Origin: Anaerolineaceae bacterium UBA6107
GTDB taxonomy: Bacteria > Chloroflexota > Anaerolineae > Anaerolineales > Anaerolineaceae
Direction of reading: 5' to 3'
DNA length: 5,239 nt
Assembly (NCBI GenBank): GCA_002428455.1
Contig: DIWL01000029.1
Coordinates: 1-5,239 of the forward strand
Of the stretch, positions 1 through 5,239 are shown in pieces. The notes under the pieces are model-generated. The model saw nothing but the letters and a program-made list of their open reading frames with translations. It did no database searches and had not been told where the DNA came from. A program made the translations under genes and the position numbers. The first letter of the stretch is position 1, and the number at the start of each line of letters is the position of its first letter.

Positions 1-801
1 GGGTTCATCCTCAAAGACATCCAGGGCAGCCCCGGCGATCTGTTTTTCCTGCAGGGCGCTCACCAGATCCTTCTCGTCCACGATGGGTCCGCGGGCGGTA
101 TTGATCAATACTGCGCCCGGTTTCATTTGTGCCAGTAACGCTGCGTTGATCAGGTGTCTGGAGGTTGGGTTGAGGTCCGCGTTCACGCTGATGAAATCGG
201 AACGCTGCGCCAGTTCGTTGAGAGACACGCTTTTCACATTGAACTCGTTGAGAAAGTCAGTAGCGATGGGAACGATGTCATTGCCCAGCAGGGTCATGCC
301 GAAGGCGCTGGCGCGCCGCAGCACTGCTTTGCCGATATTGCCCACGCCGATAACGCCTAATGTGGACTCAGCCAGTGAGCGGCCGGGGATTTTCTTCCAT
401 TCACCGGATTTGATCGCGCGGTCCATCCAGGGCTGCTTGCGGGCGAAGGCAAGAATATACCCCAGCACGCTGTCAGCCACCGGCAGGGTAAAGGCATTCG
501 GCGTGTTTTTGATCTGCACACCCAAACGGGCGCAGGCGGCGTGGTCGATGGAATCGGTGCCGGTGCCCCACTTTGAGATGACCTTCAGCCGTGGGGTGCA
601 GGCTTGCAACACCCGGTCGGTGAAGCGGTCGTCTCCGCAGATCACCCCGTCAAATTGACCGGCATAACTGAGCAGTTCGGCTTCTTCGAGGCGTTCGTTC
701 ACCGTCGGTGTGATGACTTCGAGGCCGTAATGGTTCAATACGGGAAGAAAGCGCTCGATAAACGGAAGCATGTAAGGGGCAGATAGCAGAATGACTGGCA
801 T
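1..801 (-). CDS. D-2-hydroxyacid dehydrogenase, phosphoglycerate dehydrogenase-like (3' end cut by window)
   Basis: 267 codons are open from the ATG at 801 to base 1 with no stop, so the C-terminus lies outside the window. The product is a cytosolic NAD(P)-dependent oxidoreductase of the D-isomer 2-hydroxyacid dehydrogenase family (SerA-like), which interconverts 2-hydroxy and 2-keto acids. An N-terminal substrate domain (about 1-105, with the GTGTDSID loop at 79-86) is followed by a Rossmann domain with GVGNIG at 152-157 and the likely ribose-binding Asp175. The catalytic Arg is R237 in NTARG, and E266 in the final EDEP fits the catalytic Glu: the R-to-E spacing of 29 equals that of E. coli SerA (R240/E269). 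The catalytic His would lie just beyond the window. The start is weakly supported by AGG six bases upstream. It follows the cytidylyltransferase after 129 bases and may have its own promoter. True serine biosynthesis is possible, but the glycan-cluster context suggests an accessory paralogue acting on another 2-hydroxyacid. The family call is firm; the substrate is unknown. Confidence 0.93.
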   Translation of the reverse strand, partial: MPVILLSAPYMLPFIERFLPVLNHYGLEVITPTVNERLEEAELLSYAGQFDGVICGDDRFTDRVLQACTPRLKVISKWGTGTDSIDHAACARLGVQIKNTPNAFTLPVADSVLGYILAFARKQPWMDRAIKSGEWKKIPGRSLAESTLGVIGVGNIGKAVLRRASAFGMTLLGNDIVPIATDFLNEFNVKSVSLNELAQRSDFISVNADLNPTSRHLINAALLAQMKPGAVLINTARGPIVDEKDLVSALQEKQIAGAALDVFEDEP

Positions 802-831
802 GATTTACCTGTTGTAAGGCGAATTTTGATT

Positions 832-837
832 ATTATA
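832..837 (-). promoter_or_regulatory. Possible -10 element for the dehydrogenase
   Basis: The minus strand carries a perfect TATAAT hexamer, 30 bases upstream of the dehydrogenase ATG, in a locally AT-rich patch. The best -35 match, GTGAAT at 854-859 with a 16-base spacer, shares only three positions with TTGACA, so the promoter is weak or uncertain. The gene could equally be read through from the upstream operon. Confidence 0.3.
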
Positions 838-867
838 ACCTTCAAACCATCTGATTCACCCGGGAAC

Positions 868-897
868 CCCCATCCCTGCCTGAGGGGATGGATGGGG
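868..897 (-). repeat. Inverted repeat (hairpin) between the cytidylyltransferase and dehydrogenase genes
   Basis: CCCCATCC at 868-875 is an exact inverted repeat of GGATGGGG at 890-897, with 14 bases between the arms. A competing pairing, CCATCCC 870-876 with GGGATGG 885-891, gives a 7-bp stem and an 8-base loop. The hairpin lies 34 bases past the cytidylyltransferase stop. It is GC-rich, but no T-run follows on either strand, so it is not a standard intrinsic terminator. It could mark an mRNA 3' end, a processing site or partial attenuation. Confidence 0.5.
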
Positions 898-930
898 TGA
901 TCTTAATTGGAGTTATGCTGGCACCCTGCT

Positions 931-1614
931 CTAAGCTTTGCGCGCCTGCAGGATCAGTTCAACCAGTTTAAAGTCGATCTCTTCGTCGATATCCCAGGAT
1001 TCATCCGCGTCTGTCTCGAACAGGATGGGCGTGTCACCGATGCGTGTACCGTGCCTGGCCAGCGTTGCGGCGGAGAACAGGTAGAGGCAGGAGTTTTCTT
1101 CGTACACAGGCGGCAGGTCCTGTGTCTGGATCAGTACGCGCGGATCATGATTAATGGCTTTGCCACTGTGGTCATACAAGCGGGTCTGCAGGCGCGTGAC
1201 GGAGAACAGCGAGTCATGCGCCGGGTACTCTGCCAGGAACCTTTCGATCGCACTGGAGAGGGTCACGGTTTTTAGCAGAGGGTTGGTGGAGTGGGTTTGC
1301 AGGTAAAAATCTGCCGGTGCCTGGCTGATGTCGTATTGCAGGATCCTGTTCATCGAAATATCATCCGCTCGCAATTCCTGCGGACGGTCGATGACCTTCA
1401 CCATCGGAAAGGACTCTTGCAGTCCGGCTACGATGACAGGACTGTCTGTGTCGACCACGATTTCGCTCACCTGTGGCACCGCGAGAAGGGTGGTGATGAT
1501 GTGCTGATAGAGGGGTTTGCCATCCAGCAGGCGAAAGTTCTTCTGCGGCACGCGCTGTGAATGGTGGCGCATGGGTACCAGCGCGACGATCCTGGGAGGA
1601 TTGGGTTCAGGCAT
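931..1614 (-). CDS. Acylneuraminate cytidylyltransferase family protein (NeuA-like CMP-sugar synthetase)
   Basis: A 227-residue cytosolic enzyme, close to the usual length of the catalytic NeuA domain (about 220-230). The family transfers CMP from CTP to the anomeric hydroxyl of a 2-keto sugar acid, giving the CMP-activated donor. Visible motifs are the N-terminal nucleotide loop VPMRHHSQRVPQKN (13-26), GKP (32-34), VVDTDS (53-58), RPQEL (78-82), LQTHSTNPLL (105-114, in place of the usual LQPTSPLR), ENSCLYLF (173-180) and the metal-site region ESWDIDEEID (205-214) with D208 and D210. The loop is divergent: classical enzymes have ARGGS-R-P-KN, here MRHHS-R-P-KN, so the substrate may not be Neu5Ac. 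The ATG at 1614 is chosen because CCAGGAG ends eight bases upstream and the core domain starts at once. A GTG at 1650, overlapping the previous stop as GTGA, is the alternative and would add 12 residues. The stop is TAG. The gene starts 32 bases after the MoaD-like gene. Confidence 0.9.
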   Translation of the reverse strand: MPEPNPPRIVALVPMRHHSQRVPQKNFRLLDGKPLYQHIITTLLAVPQVSEIVVDTDSPVIVAGLQESFPMVKVIDRPQELRADDISMNRILQYDISQAPADFYLQTHSTNPLLKTVTLSSAIERFLAEYPAHDSLFSVTRLQTRLYDHSGKAINHDPRVLIQTQDLPPVYEENSCLYLFSAATLARHGTRIGDTPILFETDADESWDIDEEIDFKLVELILQARKA

Positions 1615-1622
1615 TAGACATT

Positions 1623-1629
1623 CTCCTGG
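1623..1629 (-). promoter_or_regulatory. Ribosome binding site of the cytidylyltransferase gene
   Basis: The minus strand reads CCAGGAG eight bases before the ATG at 1614. This favours that start over the in-frame GTG at 1650, which has only a weak GGCGG upstream. Confidence 0.75.
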
Positions 1630-1646
1630 ATTAGGAATGTTCCGTC

Positions 1647-1934
1647 TCACCCGCCGGTGATGACGGACATTAGGTGCAGGTGTTCGCCATCTTTGACCGG
1701 TTCGGTCATGACCATGGCAGGATTGGCGTAATCCCCATCGATGATGAACATGTTTGAACTCAGGAACGTTTCGCCATCCGCGGCAATTAATACACCAACC
1801 AGCTGCGGGTACACCTTACCGAGATGACGGATCACATCCTGGTAGGTGGCACCTTCTGGAAAGTTCATTGATGTTTTTGTTGTGCCGGCGATCGACTTTG
1901 ATAAACCAGTAAATTCAACAGTAATGGCAGGCAT
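1647..1934 (-). CDS. MoaD/ThiS-family ubiquitin-like sulfur-carrier-type protein with C-terminal Gly-Gly
   Basis: A 95-residue protein with the layout of the MoaD/ThiS beta-grasp family: strand ITVEFTGL (4-11), a second strand followed by FPEGATYQDVIRHL (25-38, matching the family's 'eGaTv.dll..L' helix region), YPQL (42-45), a middle segment with NMFIIDGDY (61-69), and the terminal VKDGEHLHLMSVITGG (80-95). The protein ends exactly in Gly-Gly, the form needed for adenylation by an E1-like MoeB/ThiF enzyme and thiocarboxylate formation. Known relatives donate sulfur in molybdopterin, thiamine, cysteine or thio-natural-product synthesis, or are conjugated to proteins. No E1-like partner, sulfurtransferase or MoaE is in this window. 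The ATG at 1934 is preceded by AAGGAG seven bases upstream; a TTG at 1964 would overlap the GT2 gene and has no such support. It sits 26 bases after the glycosyltransferase and 32 before the cytidylyltransferase, so it is probably part of the glycan operon. The fold call is strong; the role is unknown. Confidence 0.88.
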   Translation of the reverse strand: MPAITVEFTGLSKSIAGTTKTSMNFPEGATYQDVIRHLGKVYPQLVGVLIAADGETFLSSNMFIIDGDYANPAMVMTEPVKDGEHLHLMSVITGG

Positions 1935-1941
1935 TTTCTTT

Positions 1942-1947
1942 CTCCTT
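1942..1947 (-). promoter_or_regulatory. Strong ribosome binding site of the MoaD-like gene
   Basis: AAGGAG on the minus strand lies seven bases before the ATG at 1934, inside the 26-base gap after the GT2 stop. It fixes the start of the small gene and indicates that it is translated independently and efficiently. Confidence 0.8.
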
Positions 1948-1960
1948 TGTCTACTTTCCG

Positions 1961-2905
1961 TCAATTATACTGAATCGGATCGATGTCCCGGCGTCCGGTT
2001 TGCTTCGCAGAAACGCCCGGATCGCGCGGATAATAAAATGCCTTCTTGAGCTGCCAGGTGAGGGGACCGGATTGACGGTAACCCTGGTAGGTACCATGAA
2101 ATTGCCGCCAGCGAAATCCAATGATCTTGCGCCATTCGTTGGTGAGGTTTCCCGCATGCCTGGCTGCCTTCCAATCACTCGCCACGTTCTGAAAAAAGAG
2201 CTGGAAAAGATCCTTGATCGCAAAGGTTTCCTGGGGATAGATCCTCTTGAATGCCATTGCCTCGCGCTTGTAGCGGTTGTAAATGCCGGCCAGGCTTTCG
2301 TTGTGGACATGGATCACTTCTGCTTCTGCCACATAAGCAATCCCGTGTCCCTGATCCTGTGCCCATTTTCCCCATTCCAGGTCTTCCAGGCCGGGCAGAG
2401 TTTCGTCATAAGGATGTTTTTCCCATAATTCGCGGCGGATGGCAGCGTTGGCATTGTTGCAAAAAGGATGCGTTTGCCACTTGACGGAGACTTCCGGGTA
2501 CCAGTGCTGAAAGATCTGGTGTTCAGAAAAGTGCGTGGTGGTTGCCCCGCGCTGTTTCCCGTAGGCGAGGGCGGTCTTTTCATCCTCAAATGCATCTACG
2601 AGGCGTTCAAGCCAATCCGGGTAGACCGGGTAGACGTGCGCGCTGGCCATAACGACCAGGGGGGAGGTGGCGCGGGAAAAGCCGGTGTTCAACGAGCGCC
2701 CGAAGGTAAATGCCTCCGGTGCGATCTCTACGATCTCAACCGGGTACGCGGCTGCCAATTTTTTGGTGCCATCGGTTGATCCGGAATCGACCAGGATGAT
2801 CTGGACATCACGTATACTCTGCTCAAGGATGCCCTTTAACAAACGGTCGATGTGTTTTTCTTCATTGTAAGCACGGATGATGATCGAACAGCGGGGGGGT
2901 GTCAT
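1961..2905 (-). CDS. Family 2 glycosyltransferase
   Basis: A 314-residue GT-A fold transferase that probably adds a sugar from a nucleotide-sugar donor to the growing surface glycan at the inner membrane face. The N-terminus is typical GT2: CSIIIRAYNEEKHIDRLL (6-23), then ILVDSGSTDGT (37-47) with the donor-binding Asp40 and Asp45. The usual metal-binding DxD position is replaced by ASAHVYP (87-93), a form I associate with rhamnosyltransferase-like GT2 members. FCNNANAAIRRELW (148-161) and LEDLEWGKWA (173-182) carry the acceptor-side and catalytic ED motif. No membrane segment is obvious, and the C-terminal third (about 225-314) is basic and aromatic, suggesting peripheral membrane contact. 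The ATG overlaps the stop of the upstream gene as ATGA, with GGGAG only about 15 bases upstream, so translational coupling is likely. A run of seven C lies at codons 3-5. The donor and acceptor cannot be read from sequence. Confidence 0.92.
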   Translation of the reverse strand: MTPPRCSIIIRAYNEEKHIDRLLKGILEQSIRDVQIILVDSGSTDGTKKLAAAYPVEIVEIAPEAFTFGRSLNTGFSRATSPLVVMASAHVYPVYPDWLERLVDAFEDEKTALAYGKQRGATTTHFSEHQIFQHWYPEVSVKWQTHPFCNNANAAIRRELWEKHPYDETLPGLEDLEWGKWAQDQGHGIAYVAEAEVIHVHNESLAGIYNRYKREAMAFKRIYPQETFAIKDLFQLFFQNVASDWKAARHAGNLTNEWRKIIGFRWRQFHGTYQGYRQSGPLTWQLKKAFYYPRDPGVSAKQTGRRDIDPIQYN

Positions 2906-4509
2906 GTCAGGTTCGTGAAGTCTCCCTCATGTAGTATTCCATCGAGCAGGCTGCGCACCGTGCGCGATCGCTCAGGTCTGAGCAGATCAAGCGGGAAATC
3001 TTTCAACTTCACATAGCCCTTCCACACACGGTCGTCTTCAACGAAATCTCCAAACTCTAGTGAGGTGGCGTAAAGCTGATAATACAGGAATCGACGCGCG
3101 TTGTGCTGGAATTGCGGGGGGATCTCGATGTTTTCTGTTGTTAGAAACTTTTCGAGCACCTGGTTGTATTCCTCAGCCGAAGACGGGTAGAAGGAGGTCT
3201 CCAATTGGGTGAAACGCGCTTTACCGCCCGCCAGGACTGGTTTTCCCAGCAGGGTGGCTTCAAGCCCGATCGTGGAGTTGTAGACCATCACGAGGTGGGA
3301 GCGGTGGATCAATTCGTAAGAATTGACGAATTCATTGGCATCGTAAAACATTACGTTGGGCAGGTTGAGGATGCCGCTCTTCTTCACCCAATCCGCCACG
3401 CTCTCGCGGCTTTCCTTACCCGGCCGGCATTCATCCGGATGGGCACGAAGAACGAAAAGAACATTTGGGTGTGAGGTGGCAACTGCCAGCACATTTTCCA
3501 GCCAGGCAAACATGTGCGGGAAGAGGGTGTTGGCGTGCACCTGGCTGGTATCAAAAATGACATTGGTGAATACCGGCACAATGCGGTCAAACCTCGCAGC
3601 CTTGCGGATAAAGTCAGGGTCGAGCGGTTTGATTTCCGGCCAGAAACGGATTCCGGCCATAGAGAAGTTTCCTTTAAATCGTGCAGAAAGGTACTCATCC
3701 AGGCGCTGGTTCATCACCTCATCCAACTCAAACTCCGCATCAATCTCCATCGGGTAGGCGGTGGCTTCGCCGGTGGTAAAGAAAGCAGTATATGGGCGCA
3801 AACCAACCTCGTGTGTGATCACGCGGATATGGTTTTGTAAGCAGGCGTACCGCGCAGCCGCTTCGGGGTAGAACATGCCGTTGAACAGGACCACCGCCTG
3901 CGGGTTTTCCTTTTGGATCAGGCTGGAAAACTGGCTGTACACGTTCCAGGCGGAAAGGATATACGCTCGGAAGAAGGCGCGGTTAAGCGGTGTGTCTTCG
4001 ATGGTGAGCCGGCGCAGCATCCAGCGCAACGAGTTCAGTGCCCAGATGCCGAGAGGAATACCTTGATATTCAAAATTTTCCATCCTGCTGATCGGAAGAT
4101 TGGTGACCTGCTGTTCCAGTTCCGGGTAGGATCGCTGCTCGAACCAGCGTGTGTTCAAATCCTTGAAAATCGCCCGGCTCTGCCCCGTGCAACGGTCGCA
4201 CGGCGGGAGTTGATCGAAATTATCCCGCTTGCTCCCTAATACACAGCGCTGCAATCCACTGTTGCATATGAATTGGATCACCGGCACGCCCGCCAGCCTG
4301 ACCGCCAGGGCGGTCAGCAGGGAGTAAGCTGCATTCTGGCTCATCGCCTGCAGGCGTGTGGAAGCATTGAAGAAGACGACCGGTCTTTGATTGGTAAGCG
4401 GCGCAGCCTGCAATACTTCATTGATCAAATTCTGCCAGTGACGATTCCCTTTGTAATGCGTCCATCGCTGGTTCAGTCCGCTGGCGATGCGAGTTGGTGT
4501 CAGTTTCAA
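2902..4509 (-). CDS. Capsule polysaccharide biosynthesis-like GT-B family protein (KpsS/LipB or CDP-glycerol transferase-like)
   Basis: 535 residues with no signal peptide or clear membrane span, probably cytosolic or membrane-associated. The C-terminal half resembles the donor-binding domain of GT-B proteins in the capsule KpsS/LipB and CDP-glycerol glycerophosphotransferase groups: VLRAHPDE (353-360), then LPNVMFYD (383-390), a YELIHRSHLVMVYNSTIGLEA stretch (398-418) with S412, T413, G415 and E417, and LGKPVLAGG (421-429). The N-terminal half is less familiar. It holds four cysteines (C82, C89, C104, C107; spacing C-x6-C-x14-C-x2-C) that could bind a metal. Translation starts at TTG 4509, which overlaps the upstream stop as TTGA. 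It is the first start-type codon in this frame, the next Met is residue 56, and AAGGCGGA lies seven bases upstream. The role is inferred: CMP-sugar or other donor transfer in glycan assembly or chain initiation. The general family is fairly certain, the exact reaction is not. Confidence 0.8.
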   Translation of the reverse strand: MKLTPTRIASGLNQRWTHYKGNRHWQNLINEVLQAAPLTNQRPVVFFNASTRLQAMSQNAAYSLLTALAVRLAGVPVIQFICNSGLQRCVLGSKRDNFDQLPPCDRCTGQSRAIFKDLNTRWFEQRSYPELEQQVTNLPISRMENFEYQGIPLGIWALNSLRWMLRRLTIEDTPLNRAFFRAYILSAWNVYSQFSSLIQKENPQAVVLFNGMFYPEAAARYACLQNHIRVITHEVGLRPYTAFFTTGEATAYPMEIDAEFELDEVMNQRLDEYLSARFKGNFSMAGIRFWPEIKPLDPDFIRKAARFDRIVPVFTNVIFDTSQVHANTLFPHMFAWLENVLAVATSHPNVLFVLRAHPDECRPGKESRESVADWVKKSGILNLPNVMFYDANEFVNSYELIHRSHLVMVYNSTIGLEATLLGKPVLAGGKARFTQLETSFYPSSAEEYNQVLEKFLTTENIEIPPQFQHNARRFLYYQLYATSLEFGDFVEDDRVWKGYVKLKDFPLDLLRPERSRTVRSLLDGILHEGDFTNLT

Positions 4510-5239
4510 TCTTGAATCCGCCTTAGCTTCCTTAATGAGGACATTTCGCTATCGTAAACCTTCTTGACCCCATCGCCGACCGCGGCTTCCGTGACACGGA
4601 TATATTTCACCAGTTTTTCAAAACCGCCGGGTTCCACTGAGGCGGCCTGATCAGAACCCCACAGGGCGCGGTCCAGGGTAATGTGCCGCTCAATGAGACA
4701 AGCGCCCAGGCCAACTGCCACAGCCGAGGTGACCAGTCCCACTTCGTGCCCTGAATACCCGATGGGGCAATTGAACATATCCCGCAATGTGTGGATCATG
4801 CGCAGGTTCAGTTCGTATGGATCACAGGGGTAGGCGCTGGTGGCGTGTGTAATGATGAGGTTGTCCTCGCCAATGAGGCTGACCGCTGACTTGATCTGAT
4901 CCAGTGTGGACATACCCGTGGACAGGATCAATGGTCTTCCGGTTTTACGCAGGTGTTTTAGAAGATTAAAATCGGTAAGCGAGGCGGAGGGTACTTTATA
5001 GGCGATGGGATTGTACTTTTCAAGGAAATCGACGGAAGGCTCATCCCAAACGGAGGCAAACCAGTCCATTCCGATCTCGTGAGCGTAACGATCGACCTCG
5101 TCGTATTCTTTTTCTGTCAATTCAACCTTGTAGCGGTAATCAATGTATGAAATGTAACCCCAGGGGGTCTCGCGCATCTGGTTTCTCTGGTCGAGTGGCA
5201 CGCAAAGTTCCGGTGTGCGCTTCTGGAATTTCACCGCAT
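4506..5239 (-). CDS. NeuB-family N-acetylneuraminate (nonulosonate) synthase, SAF-less, 5' end cut by window
   Basis: About 243 codons are visible; the frame stays open to the window edge. The GTG at 5234 is internal: it is the Val of a conserved AVKFQKRTPE strand, so roughly 45-50 N-terminal residues are missing. The family condenses phosphoenolpyruvate with an N-acetylmannosamine-type aldehyde to a 2-keto sugar acid in the cytosol. Counting from that Val, motifs are KFQKRTPEL (2-10), FASVWDEPSVDFL (59-71), YKVPSASLTDF (79-89), LSTGMS (104-109), ITHATSAYPCDP (128-139), IGYSGHEVG (158-166) and IERHITLDR (181-189), then GSDQAASVEP (193-202). H163 and H184 fit the two metal-binding histidines of characterised NeuB, and K80 fits a conserved active-site Lys. 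The protein ends in LRKLRRIQD just after the TIM barrel, without the C-terminal SAF (antifreeze-like) domain of classical NeuB/LegI/PseI. The TGA stop overlaps the next gene's TTG. The exact sugar product is unknown. Confidence 0.92.
   Translation of the reverse strand, partial: AVKFQKRTPELCVPLDQRNQMRETPWGYISYIDYRYKVELTEKEYDEVDRYAHEIGMDWFASVWDEPSVDFLEKYNPIAYKVPSASLTDFNLLKHLRKTGRPLILSTGMSTLDQIKSAVSLIGEDNLIITHATSAYPCDPYELNLRMIHTLRDMFNCPIGYSGHEVGLVTSAVAVGLGACLIERHITLDRALWGSDQAASVEPGGFEKLVKYIRVTEAAVGDGVKKVYDSEMSSLRKLRRIQD
4517..4524 (-). promoter_or_regulatory. Probable ribosome binding site for the TTG-started GT-B-like gene
   Basis: AAGGCGGA on the minus strand, inside the 3' end of the synthase gene, lies seven bases before TTG 4509. 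It is an imperfect Shine-Dalgarno but supports the otherwise unusual start codon, which shares bases with the upstream TGA. Confidence 0.45.

Noticed and set aside
83..658. 191-codon open frame on the plus strand, with smaller plus-strand frames at 154-360 and 604-786
   Set aside because: It lies antisense to the dehydrogenase, whose NAD-binding and catalytic motifs are intact. The plus-strand translation shows no recognisable domain.
868..897. Inverted repeat as a Rho-independent terminator
   Set aside because: No T-run follows the stem on either strand.
907..1560. Plus-strand open frames of 122 and 89 codons (907-1275, 1291-1560)
   Set aside because: Antisense shadows of the NeuA-like gene, with no recognisable motifs.
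1615..1650. Upstream GTG start for the cytidylyltransferase at 1650
   Set aside because: It has a weak ribosome site, and the extra 12 residues precede the normal domain start. ATG 1614 has a well-placed AGGAG. Coupling through the GTGA overlap is not fully excluded.
1935..1964. TTG start for the MoaD-like protein at 1964
   Set aside because: It overlaps the GT2 stop and adds a basic tail foreign to the family. ATG 1934 has AAGGAG at ideal spacing.
2000..2870. Plus-strand frames of 142, 77, 103 and 67 codons, and minus-strand frames at 1951-2310, 1965-2174, 2175-2375 and 2314-2595
   Set aside because: All overlap the GT2 gene in other frames. The GT2 frame carries the family motifs throughout, while the others have none.
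3205..4515. Plus-strand frames of 63 to 133 codons and a minus-strand 104-codon frame at 3384-3698
   Set aside because: Shadows of the 535-codon GT-B-like gene.
5232..5234. GTG at 5234 as the true start of the NeuB-like gene
   Set aside because: The codon before it (Ala) and the Val itself belong to the conserved AVKFQK strand, and the family has about 45-50 further residues upstream, so the gene is cut by the window edge.
1..5239. CRISPR arrays, tRNA or rRNA genes, insertion sequences, attachment sites
   Set aside because: No regularly spaced repeats, RNA-gene signatures, transposase motifs or terminal inverted repeats were seen by reading both strands.

Overview
The window is a compact run of six genes, all on the minus strand, so transcription runs from high to low coordinates. 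It reads as part of a surface-glycan gene cluster built around a sialic-acid-like (nonulosonic acid) or related 2-keto sugar. In transcription order: a NeuB-family sialic acid synthase (5' end outside the window); a 535-residue protein resembling capsule polysaccharide KpsS/LipB-type or CDP-glycerol-transferase-type GT-B proteins; a family 2 glycosyltransferase; a 95-residue MoaD/ThiS-like ubiquitin-fold protein ending in Gly-Gly; a NeuA-family cytidylyltransferase; and an NAD-dependent D-2-hydroxyacid dehydrogenase of the phosphoglycerate dehydrogenase type (3' end outside the window).

Layout: positions 5239 to 1614 are almost continuously coding. The first three genes are joined by 4-base stop/start overlaps, and the next two follow after gaps of 26 and 32 bases with strong Shine-Dalgarno sequences, so these five look like one translationally coupled operon. 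A 129-base gap (802-930) then precedes the dehydrogenase. It holds an inverted repeat and a perfect TATAAT hexamer, so the dehydrogenase could have its own promoter. There are no RNA genes, mobile elements, CRISPR repeats or plus-strand genes that I can support.

How the genes may work together (inference): the synthase condenses phosphoenolpyruvate with an amino-sugar or sugar acceptor, the cytidylyltransferase activates the product as a CMP-sugar, and the GT2 and GT-B-like proteins help assemble or transfer the glycan. The dehydrogenase could interconvert a 2-hydroxy and a 2-keto acid intermediate. The MoaD-like protein is the member with no standard role in such a pathway. A sulfur-carrier or conjugation role is the attractive but untested explanation.

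Organism: a bacterium of moderate G+C (a little over half by eye). The overall look of the proteins is compatible with an environmental lineage such as Anaerolineae (Chloroflexota), but this is a weak guess from general resemblance. Nothing in the window proves the taxon.
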